Numbered from the stretch's first letter, positions 19,221 through 28,251 are shown. The stretch: 64,000 nt of DNA from Taklimakanibacter deserti (GCA_003574785.1 QORU01000015.1:62001-126000); one strand, 5' to 3'. Notes: generated from the letters alone by a model not told the origin. Made by a program: numbers and translations.

Positions 19221-19222
19221 AA

Positions 19223-19237
19223 TTCGATTTATCCGAA
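19223..19237. promoter_or_regulatory. Candidate LysR box
   Basis: TTCGATTTATCCGAA is an inverted repeat (TTCG-N7-CGAA) that contains a T-N11-A core, the general LysR-type pattern. It lies in the 66-base gap between the LysR gene and the flavin reductase gene, beside an AT-rich stretch that could hold the divergent promoters. Confidence 0.45.
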
Positions 19238-19286
19238 CTTTCTAGCCAATATAATTTGATTTACAGGATTATCCCGGCCAAGGATA

Positions 19287-19814
19287 GTGCCGGGCATGGC
19301 ATGCACTTCCCAGGATTTCCGATTGGCGATGCGCCGCTTTCCCGCCGGCGTCGCGATCGTGGCCGCAGGCGCCAGGCCCTATCGGGCCGGCATGACGGCG
19401 ACCGCGATCTGCTCGCTCTCCGCCGATCCGCCGCAAGTGCTGGTCTGTCTCAATCAGCGCGCTATGACCACGCGCACCATCGGGCAGTGCCGGCGCTTCT
19501 CGATCAATCTGCTCAATACCGGCCAGCTTCCCTTGGCGCGTATCTTCGCCGGCCTCGAAGGCGAGGCGGCGGGCGAGGAAAAATTCTGCACCGGCGCCTG
19601 GCGCGACGGATCATCGGGCGCTCCCATTCTCATCGATGCGGTGCTGACGCTCGAATGCGCGCTCGTCACCTCTTATGCGGCGAGCACGCACAACATCGTC
19701 ATCGGCAAGGTGCTCGATATTCCAGGCTACGCCGCCGAGGACGCGCTTCTCTATCGCAGTGGCGCCTTCGGCCGATGGGCCGATCTCGCAAGCCCGCAGC
19801 AACATTTCATCTGA
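19287..19814 (+). CDS. Flavin reductase family protein (FMN-binding split barrel)
   Basis: About 172-175 residues. RLAMRRFPAGVAIVAAG at the start, LSADPPQVLVCLNQ and RRFSINLLNTGQLPLARIFAG are classic for the small reductase component that supplies reduced flavin to two-component monooxygenases. The frame begins with GTG at 19287 (AAGGA two bases upstream); the ATG at 19296 is an alternative with better spacing. The LLM oxygenase gene starts 20 bases after its stop, so the two are probably reductase and oxygenase of one system. Confidence 0.88.
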   Translation: MPGMACTSQDFRLAMRRFPAGVAIVAAGARPYRAGMTATAICSLSADPPQVLVCLNQRAMTTRTIGQCRRFSINLLNTGQLPLARIFAGLEGEAAGEEKFCTGAWRDGSSGAPILIDAVLTLECALVTSYAASTHNIVIGKVLDIPGYAAEDALLYRSGAFGRWADLASPQQHFI

Positions 19815-19834
19815 AAAAGATCGAGGCCATAGTT

Positions 19835-20875
19835 TTGCAATTCAATCACTTCCTCTCTTCTTATTATCCCGACAAGGCCTATGGCGGCGACCGGCTCTAT
19901 GCCGACATGATCGAGCAGGCGATTGCGAGCGAGCGCCTGGGCTATCGCGGTGTCACCATCCCCGAGCATCATCTGATCAATATCCTTCTCGTGCCCGATC
20001 CCTTGCAGATGGCGGTCAAGGTCGCGTCGGTGACGAAACGGATCGAGGTCGTGACCTCCGTGTCGGTGCTGCCCTTGCACGACATGCGCATCTTTGCCGG
20101 CCAGGCGATCCAGGCCGACATATTGTGTGAAGGCCGGCTCATCCTCGGCGTCGGCCGCGGCGCCTTCGCCTATGAGATGGCGCGCATGGATGTGCCGATC
20201 GAGATCTCGCGCGAGAAATTCGATGAATCGCTCGACCTCCTGATCGCGCTTTTCACCCGCGAGGAGGTTTCCTGGGACGGCAAGTACTATAAATTCGAAC
20301 CGATCACCGTGATGCCGCGACCGGTCACCAAGCCCATGCCGCAATTGATGGTCGCGGCCCTGGTGCCGGAAGGCATCTATGCCTCGGTGAAGCGCGGCTT
20401 CCATATCCAGACGACGCCGCTCGATGCGACATTCGAGAAGATGAAAGCGCAGGTCGGGGCCTTCCATCGCGGCAAGGCCGAGCTCGGCAAGGCGGGCGAG
20501 CATTTGCGCCTCGCTCTGTCGCGGGTCTGCCTGGTGGCGAAGGACGAGGCCGATGCCGAGCGCAAGCTGAGCCTCGCTTACGACTATTACGGCCGCTTCA
20601 ACAATGTGTTCACCGGGCCCGGCATCGTCGACAATGGCGCCATCAGACTCTTGCCGCAGAAGCAGACGATCGAGGAATTGTCGCGCAACCTGATCATCTG
20701 CACGGCCTCCGAAATGGTCGACCGGGTCGCGCAATATGCCGAGCTCGGCATTGACGATTTTATCATGAACGTGAATATCGGCCACACGCAGAGCGAGGCA
20801 TTGGAAGCGATGCAGCGCTTTGCCGAAGATGTCATGCCGCATATACCGAAGAGCGCAACCACGCGCGCAGCATAA
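19835..20875 (+). CDS. LLM-class flavin-dependent oxygenase (luciferase-like), TTG start
   Basis: About 346 residues of the bacterial luciferase-like fold. The natural N-terminus reads (M)QFNHFLSSYYPDKAYGGDR, and ERLGYRGVTIPEHHL and LIARL-like helices follow (GRLILGVGRGAFAYEMARMD). No ATG lies at this point. A TTG at 19835 with GAGG eight bases upstream fits both the family length and the ribosome site. The long open frame from 19256 is an artefact of the other reading frame of the flavin reductase. It would use FMNH2 from the upstream reductase to oxidise a small organic substrate, with tautomerase and hydrolase genes following. Confidence 0.87.
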   Translation: MQFNHFLSSYYPDKAYGGDRLYADMIEQAIASERLGYRGVTIPEHHLINILLVPDPLQMAVKVASVTKRIEVVTSVSVLPLHDMRIFAGQAIQADILCEGRLILGVGRGAFAYEMARMDVPIEISREKFDESLDLLIALFTREEVSWDGKYYKFEPITVMPRPVTKPMPQLMVAALVPEGIYASVKRGFHIQTTPLDATFEKMKAQVGAFHRGKAELGKAGEHLRLALSRVCLVAKDEADAERKLSLAYDYYGRFNNVFTGPGIVDNGAIRLLPQKQTIEELSRNLIICTASEMVDRVAQYAELGIDDFIMNVNIGHTQSEALEAMQRFAEDVMPHIPKSATTRAA

Positions 20876-20884
20876 GGATCATCC

Positions 20885-21082
20885 ATGCCCGTCATCAGAG
20901 TTGAAATGTTCAAAGGCCGCAGTGTCGATCAGAAGCGCGAATTGGTGAAGGAGCTGACCTCGGCCTTCCTGCGTACCTGCGGCGGCACGCCGGAAAGCGT
21001 GCAGATCGTGATCTTCGATGTCGACAAGCAGGACTGGGGCGGCGCCGGCCAGCTGATGTCGGACAAATATCCCGACAAATAG
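20885..21082 (+). CDS. 4-oxalocrotonate tautomerase family protein
   Basis: A 65-residue protein starting MPVIRVEMFKGRSVDQKREL. The proline after the initiator methionine is the catalytic base of this superfamily once Met is removed. A basic residue pair (KR) at the usual distance and an aromatic QDWGGAG end are seen. It lies nine bases after the LLM gene and eight bases before the hydrolase gene. In this context it probably isomerises a dienol or keto intermediate produced after ring or side-chain oxidation. Confidence 0.85.
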   Translation: MPVIRVEMFKGRSVDQKRELVKELTSAFLRTCGGTPESVQIVIFDVDKQDWGGAGQLMSDKYPDK

Positions 21083-21089
21083 GTAATCC

Positions 21090-21878
21090 ATGACAAATCC
21101 GGTCAGATCGGCCTTCTCGGTCGAGGGCGAAGGCCCGCCCTTGTTCATGATCCATGGGATCGGCGCCTCGCGCCATTCCTGGGACGGCCTCGTCAAGGAG
21201 CTGCGCGGCCAGTTCCGCTGCATCTCTTACGATTTGCGCGGCCATGGCCGATCGCCGATGACGCCCGTGCCTTTCAGCCTCGACGATCTGGTGGATGACC
21301 TCGAAGCCTTGCGCGCCGAGCTCGGCATCGCGCGCGCCCATTTCATCGGCCATTCGCTGGGCGGCATGATCGGTCCCGCTTATGCGCGCCGCTACCCTGA
21401 GCATGTCGAAACGCTGGGCCTGCTCAGCACCGCGGCCGGGCGCACGCAAGAGGACAGCGCCAAGGTGAAGGCCGTCGTCGCGGCGATGGAAGCGAAGGGC
21501 ATCGCGCCGGTGCTCGAGACGCTGAAGGACCGCTGGTTCACGCCCGAATTCGGCGAGAGGCGGCCGGATGTCATCGCCAACCGCCTGAAGCAAGTCATCG
21601 ACACCGACGCCCAGGTGTTCCTCAATGTCTTTCATATCTATGCCGAGACGGAGATGGCGCCCTGGCTCAAGGAGGTCGCCTGCCCGTCGCTGGTGCTGAC
21701 GGGCGAGTTCGACGGCGGCTGTCCGCCGCGCCTCAATGAGTTCATTGCCGGCGAGCTCCCGCAGTCGGAGCTGGTGATCCTTGACGGCCTGCGCCATGCG
21801 ATCCTGCTCGAGGCGCCGGAGCGCGTGGCTAGACCTGTTGCAGCTTTCCTCGCGCGGCACGGCGACCGTCGCGACTGA
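21090..21878 (+). CDS. Alpha/beta hydrolase (enol-lactonase-like)
   Basis: A 262-residue hydrolase. The oxyanion region is PLFMIHGIGASRHSWD, the nucleophile Ser89 sits in FIGHSLGGMIG, and the acid and histidine are likely Asp in LTGEFDGGCPP and His in LDGLRHAILLEAPE. It resembles 3-oxoadipate enol-lactonases and C-C bond hydrolases. It is the last gene of the flavin monooxygenase cluster, and its 3' end overlaps the convergent PLP enzyme gene by 50 bases. Confidence 0.87.
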   Translation: MTNPVRSAFSVEGEGPPLFMIHGIGASRHSWDGLVKELRGQFRCISYDLRGHGRSPMTPVPFSLDDLVDDLEALRAELGIARAHFIGHSLGGMIGPAYARRYPEHVETLGLLSTAAGRTQEDSAKVKAVVAAMEAKGIAPVLETLKDRWFTPEFGERRPDVIANRLKQVIDTDAQVFLNVFHIYAETEMAPWLKEVACPSLVLTGEFDGGCPPRLNEFIAGELPQSELVILDGLRHAILLEAPERVARPVAAFLARHGDRRD

Positions 21879-23115
21879 CCGCGCCGGCAAAGCTCCTAGC
21901 GACCCTTTCGACGCGCGTCAGCGCTTCGGTGATCTCGTCATCGGAGATGATGAGGGGTGGCGAGAAGCCGACGCTGGCCGGTCCCTTGTCGGTCGTCGAG
22001 AGGCCTTCCCGCCAGAAGGCCTCGACCAGGTCGCCGGTGAAATCGGGACCCGGCTCCCTTCCGCACAGCTGCGGTGCGAAGTCCAGCGCGAGCAGCAGGC
22101 CCTTGCCGCGGGCGCCGGCGATGAAAGGAGTGCGGGCGGCCATTTCGGCCAGGGCGAACATCACGCGCCGGCCCAGTTCGGCGGCGCGCTGGTCGAGCCG
22201 GTCGTCCTCGATGATCTCGATCATGGTCAGCGCCGCGCGGGCGGTCAGCGGATTCTTCTCATGGGTGTAGTGGCCGAGATCGAGTTCGGGCGCCACATCG
22301 AGCCGCGCATCGGCGATGACGGCGGCAATCGGCACCACGCCGCCGCCCAGCGCCTTGCCGAGGACGACGGCATCGGGGACGACGCCCATATGCTCGAAGG
22401 CGAAGAAGCGCCCGGTCTTGCCGAGACCGGAAGGTATCTCGTCGAAGATCAGCAGCGTGCCATGCGCATCGCATAGAAGGCGCACCTCGGGCCAGAACCA
22501 ATCCGGCGGCACATGGCAATTGGATCGGATCGGCTCGGCGATGACGGCGCCGATGTCCTTGGCCGAGCGGTCGAAGACCGCCTTCATCGCGGCGAGCGCC
22601 TGTTCGGCACCTTGCCAGTATCCCGGGACATGATGGCGCCCGGAGAGGAATGGGCCGAGCCTCGCATCGGGAGCGGATCGCGACAGCCCGAAGGCGCCAA
22701 AGCCATGGCCGTGATAGGAGCCTTCGAAGGAGAGCGTTCCCGGCCGCCCCGTGGCGACGCGGGCGAGCTTGAGCGCGATCTCGATCGCATCCGACCCGCC
22801 GGTCGCGAACAGCACCTTTGCGGGAGCGCCCGGCCAATGGCCGAGGAGCTTCTCGGCCAGCATCACCGCCGGTTCATTGGTGAAGCGGCGCGGCGAGAAG
22901 GGCAGCTCGTCGAGCTGCTGCTTGAGCGCGGCGATGAGGCGTGGATGGCCGTAGCCCAGATGATGGGCGGTGTTGCCATGGAGGTCGATGAAGCGGCGCC
23001 CCTCCACATCCTCAAGCCACACGCCTTGCGCTTTGTGCAGAGCGAAGGGGCATGGCGATGAGCCCTCCTGATGGAAGAAGGCGGCGGCATCCCGACTGAT
23101 GAGATCTTTTGTCAT
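21829..23115 (-). CDS. Class III PLP enzyme, probable (R)-1-hydroxy-2-aminoethylphosphonate ammonia-lyase (PbfA-like)
   Basis: 428 residues of the class III aminotransferase fold, with LIFDEIPSGLGKTGRFFAF and the cofactor lysine at about residue 254 in LGKALGGGVVP. The N-terminal text AAFFHQEGSSPC, GRRFIDLHGNTAHHLGYGHP and LPFSPRRFTNEPA closely recalls PbfA, which turns 1-hydroxy-2-aminoethylphosphonate into phosphonoacetaldehyde and ammonia. It overlaps the stop of the importer permease (ATGA), so it is the enzyme of that operon. An ordinary omega-aminotransferase is the alternative. No phosphonatase (PhnX) or PhnW is visible in the window. Confidence 0.62.
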   Translation of the reverse strand: MTKDLISRDAAAFFHQEGSSPCPFALHKAQGVWLEDVEGRRFIDLHGNTAHHLGYGHPRLIAALKQQLDELPFSPRRFTNEPAVMLAEKLLGHWPGAPAKVLFATGGSDAIEIALKLARVATGRPGTLSFEGSYHGHGFGAFGLSRSAPDARLGPFLSGRHHVPGYWQGAEQALAAMKAVFDRSAKDIGAVIAEPIRSNCHVPPDWFWPEVRLLCDAHGTLLIFDEIPSGLGKTGRFFAFEHMGVVPDAVVLGKALGGGVVPIAAVIADARLDVAPELDLGHYTHEKNPLTARAALTMIEIIEDDRLDQRAAELGRRVMFALAEMAARTPFIAGARGKGLLLALDFAPQLCGREPGPDFTGDLVEAFWREGLSTTDKGPASVGFSPPLIISDDEITEALTRVERVARSFAGAVSRDGRRAARGKLQQV

Positions 23116-25229
23116 GGTGCGAGGCTCGGTTTTGCGATCCGTGTCGGCAGCAGCCCGGACAGGGTGATCTTGCGCACGCGTCCCGGCGGCTGGTCGATGA
23201 GCCAGATGAGCGCCATGGCGGCGAGCGCCAGAACGAGCAGGATCACGCTCTTGGCGCCCGCATAGCCGAAATCGCCCGACGTCGCGTGATTGAAGATGGT
23301 GACGGAAGCGAGCTTGTAGTCGCCGGAGACGAGGAAGATCACCGAGGACAGAGTGGTCAGCCCGTCGACGAACACATAGAGCGTGCCGAGCAGCAGCGCC
23401 GGGCGCAGCATCGGCAAAGTGACATGGAAGAAGCGCCGCATGAGTCCGGCCCCCAGGCTTTCCGCCGCCTCATCGACCGCGACATTGAGGCGCTGCAGCG
23501 CGGCGCGTCCCGCCAGCACGCCGACGAAGAGATTGGAGAACAGGATGTTGATGATGAGGATGGCGGCGGTGCCGGAGAGCGACAGCGACGAGAAGCCGAA
23601 AGGAACGTTGAAGGCGACGATATAACCGATGCCGAAGATGATGCCGGGAAGGATCGCCGGCAACAGGCTCAAGGAGACGATGAGATTGGCGCCGGGCGGC
23701 CTCACCCTTTCGACGACATAAGCGACGATGATGCCGAAGAGCCCGCCGATGGGCGCGGCGATGCCGGCGATATAGAGGCTTGTCCAGATGGTGGAGAGGC
23801 CGCGATCGGAGCTGCCATAGCCCGAGCCCGCGAGCCCGACATCGACACCTTCATTGGTGAAATAGCCGAGCGTAAAACTCCAATCGACGCCCCAGACCCG
23901 GGTGACGGCGCCGAGTGCCATGGTCGCATAGATGATGAGCACCAGCGCCGAAACCGATCCCGCCAATGACCGGAGCATCCAGCGCCAGGCGCGCGGCATC
24001 GGCAATTCGCTGACGCTGCCGGCCTCGCCCGTCGAATAGGCTTTGCGGGAGCCGATCCGTTCGAGGAGGATATAGAGCAGGAGCGAGGGCAAAATGAGCC
24101 AGCAGCACAAGGCCGCGGCGAGCGGCATGTTCTGATAGGCCGTGATCTGCTGATAGACGACCTCGGCGAGCACCGGCGTGTCGCGCCAGAGCAGCACCGG
24201 ATTGGCGAAATCGGTGAGGCTCATGATGAAGGCGAGCGCGATGGCGCGCTTCATCGCGGGCCAGGCGAGCGGCAAGGTGACATGGGCGAAGACCGCGGCG
24301 TGCCCGGCGCCGAGGCTCGCCGCGGCCTCATCGACGCGCCCGCTCTGCCGCCGCATCACATTGTCGAAAATGATGAGCGTTGCCGGCAGGAAGGACAGAG
24401 CTTGCGCCACCACCGCGCCGGCAAACCCATAGGCATTGGTCGCTTCGGCATCGATCAATCCCAGCGTCTGGTCGAGGAAAGTGTGGGTGATGAGACCGCG
24501 CCGCCCGAACAGCATGATGATCGCGGTGGCGATGAGGACCGGCGGCGCGACCAGAGGCGTCAGCAGGATCGCGCGGGTCACGGCGGGCGAGCGCACGCCG
24601 CCGCCATTGATGGCATAAGCGAGGAAGAGACCGAGCGTCACGGTGAGCAGAGTGGAGGCCGTGGCGAGCATCAGGCTGTTGAGGCTGGCCTGGCGCAGAT
24701 AATGATCGCGGAAAATCGCGAGGTAGTTGTCGAACCCGATGCGGTCGTCGCGGCCGTTGCGCAATTCATCGAAACGCGCCTCGCCGATCCGGTCCCTGAC
24801 TTTGAAGGCAAGGGCGGTACGCTTATGCAGCATGATATGCGCGATCGGATAGTTGCCGGTGACCCTTTCCCTGACCGCCGCCGGGAGTCGGGCCAGCGCC
24901 TTGTCGAGATCGGTGGCCTGCGTGGTATAGAGCGCCTTGCGGTCCCAGGGCACCGACAGTCCTTCGAGGGTGAAGGCGGCGGCCATCGCATCGACGCGCT
25001 CATTTGGGCTCGCGGCGTCGCGCCACTGCGTGACGAGTTTTGCGCGCTCGTCGGCGCCGAGCGACTGGAGCGCCGCTTCGGTGACGGCCTCGAGGCGCGG
25101 CAGCGGCATGGGCCCGCGAATGACGAAGCTTTCGGCAAGGATGGCGCCGATCGGATAGGCGATGAAGAGCGCAAGCCCGGCAAGGACGGCGAGCGTGACG
25201 AGGATCTTCGGCAGATTCCGCGAGGACAT
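23112..25229 (-). CDS. Double-domain ABC permease (iron/2-aminoethylphosphonate type)
   Basis: A 705-residue permease holding two permease domains in one chain, each with its docking loop: DEAAASLGAGHAAVFAHVTLP in the first half, whose EAA core is visible, and DEAAESLGAGLMRRFFHV in the second. Between the first helix and the first domain lies a soluble stretch of about 140 residues (35-175), so the protein is longer than the roughly 570 residues of many relatives. The ATG at 25229 overlaps the ATPase stop (TAATG); the frame to 25493 is a shadow of that gene. Confidence 0.86.
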   Translation of the reverse strand: MSSRNLPKILVTLAVLAGLALFIAYPIGAILAESFVIRGPMPLPRLEAVTEAALQSLGADERAKLVTQWRDAASPNERVDAMAAAFTLEGLSVPWDRKALYTTQATDLDKALARLPAAVRERVTGNYPIAHIMLHKRTALAFKVRDRIGEARFDELRNGRDDRIGFDNYLAIFRDHYLRQASLNSLMLATASTLLTVTLGLFLAYAINGGGVRSPAVTRAILLTPLVAPPVLIATAIIMLFGRRGLITHTFLDQTLGLIDAEATNAYGFAGAVVAQALSFLPATLIIFDNVMRRQSGRVDEAAASLGAGHAAVFAHVTLPLAWPAMKRAIALAFIMSLTDFANPVLLWRDTPVLAEVVYQQITAYQNMPLAAALCCWLILPSLLLYILLERIGSRKAYSTGEAGSVSELPMPRAWRWMLRSLAGSVSALVLIIYATMALGAVTRVWGVDWSFTLGYFTNEGVDVGLAGSGYGSSDRGLSTIWTSLYIAGIAAPIGGLFGIIVAYVVERVRPPGANLIVSLSLLPAILPGIIFGIGYIVAFNVPFGFSSLSLSGTAAILIINILFSNLFVGVLAGRAALQRLNVAVDEAAESLGAGLMRRFFHVTLPMLRPALLLGTLYVFVDGLTTLSSVIFLVSGDYKLASVTIFNHATSGDFGYAGAKSVILLVLALAAMALIWLIDQPPGRVRKITLSGLLPTRIAKPSLAP

Positions 25230-26296
25230 TAGACGAATTCGTCGCGCAGGATCACGGCATGGCGCGGATCCGGCCTGACCGTGACCGGCATGCCGACGGC
25301 GAAGCCGTCCAGCATTTCGAGCGACGGCCGGTCGGCAATGACATGCCGTCCCGACGCCATGGCGATATCGAGACGCACGAAGGAGCCGAGGAAGGTCACG
25401 CTTGCGATCCGTCCGGCGAGACCGTCCTGTCCGTCGGTGCTCACCTCGAGATGCTCGGGTCGGTAGAGCGCGGTGACATCGCTTCCCGGCCACACGGCAG
25501 GCTCGGGCGCGATCGGCCAGATCTCGCCTTGGGCGTCGATGCCGCTTTGGGCGGCGCGGCCCTTGACCAGATTGGAGGCGCCGATGAATTGCGCCACGAA
25601 TTTCGTCCGCGGCCGGTGATAGACGTCTGCAGGCGTGCCGATCTGCTCGATGCGCCCCTGGCGCAGGATGGCGACGCGGTCGGAGAGCGCCAAAGCTTCT
25701 TCCTGGTCATGCGTCACATAGAGCGTCGTGATGCCGAGCCTCTCGACCAGGTTGCGGATCTCCGCGCGCAATCTCACCCTGATGCGGGCATCGAGCGCCG
25801 ACATCGGCTCATCGAGCAACAGCACTTCGGGATCGGAAGCGAGCGCCCGGGCCAGCGCCACGCGCTGCTGCTGGCCGCCCGACAATTCATGCGGATAGCG
25901 CTCGATCAGGGCCTGAATCTCGAACATCGAGGCGAGGTCGTGCACCCGCTTCTCGGTTTCGGCGCGCGGCTTCGCCGCCATGGTAAGCGCGAAGCCGATA
26001 TTCTGCCTGACGGTCTTGGTCGGGAACAGTGCATAGGACTGGAAGACGAAGCCCATGCGCCGCCCGGCCGGAGGGGCATTCGTCACATCGGCGCTTTTGA
26101 GCAGGACGCGGCCCTTGTCGGGCGCGGTGAAGCCCGCGACGATGCGCAGCAGCGTGGTCTTGCCGCAGCCTGAATCGCCGAGCAGCGTCACGAATTCGCC
26201 GCGGGTCAGCTGCAGCGAGACATCGTCCACGACATTGGGCCCGCCAAAGCTCTTGGCGACGCCCAGTATCGCAAGATGCGGCTCGGCGGCGAGCAT
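25229..26296 (-). CDS. ABC transporter ATPase (iron/2-aminoethylphosphonate type)
   Basis: 355-residue ATPase. Walker A is GDSGCGKTT, the signature LSGGQQQRVALARA, and Walker B VLLLDEPMSALD, followed by YVTHDQEEALALSDR and a TOBE-type tail (LYRPEHLEVSTDG). It lies 17 bases after the binding-protein stop; AAGGCGGAAG precedes the ATG at 26296. The family includes FbpC and the PhnT-type ATPases of phosphonate uptake. The operon partner, a PbfA-like lyase, favours an aminophosphonate. Confidence 0.88.
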   Translation of the reverse strand: MLAAEPHLAILGVAKSFGGPNVVDDVSLQLTRGEFVTLLGDSGCGKTTLLRIVAGFTAPDKGRVLLKSADVTNAPPAGRRMGFVFQSYALFPTKTVRQNIGFALTMAAKPRAETEKRVHDLASMFEIQALIERYPHELSGGQQQRVALARALASDPEVLLLDEPMSALDARIRVRLRAEIRNLVERLGITTLYVTHDQEEALALSDRVAILRQGRIEQIGTPADVYHRPRTKFVAQFIGASNLVKGRAAQSGIDAQGEIWPIAPEPAVWPGSDVTALYRPEHLEVSTDGQDGLAGRIASVTFLGSFVRLDIAMASGRHVIADRPSLEMLDGFAVGMPVTVRPDPRHAVILRDEFV

Positions 26297-26313
26297 GGAC
26301 TTCCGCCTTGCTG

Positions 26314-27273
26314 CTACTGCTTGAGGATGCGGCTGGCGAATTCCTTGCGGAATTCGGCGATGTCGACCGGCCGCTTCATCTTCCACAGCGTGATCTCCTT
26401 GAGATCGACGAGCCCGTGGCCCGGTACCGCGGTGGCGCCGACGACTTTGCCCAGGACTTGCGCCGCGTCCTCGCTCGCCATGAAGTCGAGGAAGATCTTG
26501 GCCTCGTCCGGATTGGGACCGCCGGCGACGAGCCCGCCGCCTTCCGAGACATTGGGCGTGATGCGGCCATAGACGATCTCGACCGGCTTGCCGGAGGATT
26601 TCGTCTCGAAGCAGGTGGTGTCGAAAGTGAGCCCGATCGATACCTCGCCTTGGCCTGCGAGCTGCGCCCCACCCGAGCCGCCATCCGAATATTGATAGAC
26701 GTTCTCATTGAGGTTTTCGACGAAGGGCCAGCCGAAGGCGTCGACGAAGGTGGTAAGAATGGCGCCGCCGGTGCCCGACTTCAGAGGCGAGGGCAGCGAT
26801 ATCTCCTTGGCATAGATGGGCTTGATCAGGTCTTCCCAGGTCGAAGGCTGCGGCAGGTTCTTCTGGGCGAGACGGTCCTTGTTCACCACCATGCACATGG
26901 TGGTGGCGAAATACTTGTTGTAGAAGCCGTCCGGATCGCGGAAGTCGGCGGTGATCTTCGACTCTTTCGGCTCATATGGCTCGAACACGCCCGCCTGCTT
27001 CAGTTGCTCGAGCGCCACATTGTTGATGAGATAGACGACGTCGGCCTGGGGCTTGGCCTTCTCGGCGATGGCCCGCTCGGTGATCGGACCGGTCGAGCCC
27101 GAAACGAATTTGACCTTGATGTCGGGATGCTTCTTCTCGAAGGCGGCGACGATGGCCGAATTGACGCTGTCGGACGCATTATAGACGACGATCTCGCCGG
27201 CGAGCGCGGTGCCGGCGCTCAAGCCGGCGATCAGGGCCAAGGCCGCGAGGCCGGATTTGGATGTGGCTGTCAT
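26314..27273 (-). CDS. ABC substrate-binding protein (FbpA/aminophosphonate type)
   Basis: 319-residue periplasmic protein with a Sec leader ending SAGTALA-GE. EIVVYNASDSVNSAIVAAFE and the later FDTTCFETKSSG fit the FbpA-like group that also includes AepX-type aminoethylphosphonate receptors. Iron-binding members use paired tyrosines near the C-terminal half. That pattern is not evident here, so an organic anion is the likelier ligand. It is the first gene of the minus-strand operon and is divergent from a LysR regulator. Confidence 0.82.
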   Translation of the reverse strand: MTATSKSGLAALALIAGLSAGTALAGEIVVYNASDSVNSAIVAAFEKKHPDIKVKFVSGSTGPITERAIAEKAKPQADVVYLINNVALEQLKQAGVFEPYEPKESKITADFRDPDGFYNKYFATTMCMVVNKDRLAQKNLPQPSTWEDLIKPIYAKEISLPSPLKSGTGGAILTTFVDAFGWPFVENLNENVYQYSDGGSGGAQLAGQGEVSIGLTFDTTCFETKSSGKPVEIVYGRITPNVSEGGGLVAGGPNPDEAKIFLDFMASEDAAQVLGKVVGATAVPGHGLVDLKEITLWKMKRPVDIAEFRKEFASRILKQ

Positions 27274-27349
27274 GTGACTCTCCCGCGATGAAGCATTCCT
27301 GTAATATTAGTGTTGCTTAAATCCGTGACAGTCGTATGAAGTAAAGCTT

Positions 27350-27363
27350 ATGGGCTAGCCTAT
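27350..27363. promoter_or_regulatory. Candidate LysR operator
   Basis: ATGGGCTAGCCTAT is a near-perfect palindrome with a perfect GGCTAGCC core, nine bases before the LysR ATG in the 99-base divergent gap. Its position at the regulator's own start suggests autoregulation and control of the divergent importer. Confidence 0.4.
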
Positions 27364-27372
27364 GGAAATCGC

Positions 27373-28251
27373 ATGAATTTCGCTCAGTTGCGCGCCTTCA
27401 ACGCGGTCGCCACTCATCGCACCTTCATGGCGGCGGCCCAGGCCCTGGGGGTGACCCAGTCGGCGATCACGCAAAACATCAAGGCGCTGGAGGAGAGCGT
27501 CGGGACGAGCCTGTTCACGCGCACCGGCACGCGCATCGAGCTGACGGCGAGCGCCTATGATCTCCTGCCGCGGGTGCGCGAGGTGGTCCTGGCGCTCGAG
27601 GATCTGGGAAGCCGCATCAGCAAGACGCGCGATCTGCGCCTCGGTCATCTGTCGATCGGCCTCTGCGCGCCCTATGTCGCCATGCCGATCTTCGAGCGGT
27701 TCTCTCAGAGCTATCCGGGCGTGACGCTCAATGTCCGGCTCGGCAATTCGAGCAGCCTCCTCGATCTCGTGGCGCAGCATGCCGTCGATGTGGCGATCGT
27801 CACGCTGCTCGAGCCCGATGATGATTTCGTCTGCGAGAGACTGGTCGACCAGGAGGTGATGATCCTGGTGCATCAGGGCCATCCCTGGTGGCAAGTCGAT
27901 CAGGTCACGGCCAAGGGTCTCGCAGGCCAGCCCTTCATCCTGCGCGAGACGGGATCGATGACGCGCCAGATCTTCGAGCGCGCCATGTCGAAGCTTGCGG
28001 TTCCGATCTCGACCCGTCTCGTCCTCGGCAGCCGCGAGGCGGTGAAGGAAGCGGTGGCGGCGGGCCTCGGCATCGGCATCGTGCTCAACCGCGAGATCGG
28101 CCAGGATGCGCGCGTTAAGGGTATTCGCCTCAAGGGCGCCGATGTGTCGGCAGGCGAATATCTCGTCACCTTGCCGCGCAACCGCGAGCGCGGTGTCATT
28201 CGCGAGTTCTTCGCCACGGCCTGCGATCAGGCCGCGGACGGGAAGGGCTGA
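27373..28251 (+). CDS. LysR-family transcriptional regulator
   Basis: 292 residues. The winged helix lies at the N-terminus (FMAAAQALGVTQSAITQNIK), followed by the effector domain with LSIGLCAPYVAMPIFERF. It is divergent from the FbpA/aminophosphonate importer operon and is its likely regulator. LysR proteins commonly control 2-aminoethylphosphonate use, which agrees with the PbfA-like gene. The 3' end overlaps the convergent HxlR gene by 25 bases. Confidence 0.9.
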   Translation: MNFAQLRAFNAVATHRTFMAAAQALGVTQSAITQNIKALEESVGTSLFTRTGTRIELTASAYDLLPRVREVVLALEDLGSRISKTRDLRLGHLSIGLCAPYVAMPIFERFSQSYPGVTLNVRLGNSSSLLDLVAQHAVDVAIVTLLEPDDDFVCERLVDQEVMILVHQGHPWWQVDQVTAKGLAGQPFILRETGSMTRQIFERAMSKLAVPISTRLVLGSREAVKEAVAAGLGIGIVLNREIGQDARVKGIRLKGADVSAGEYLVTLPRNRERGVIREFFATACDQAADGKG

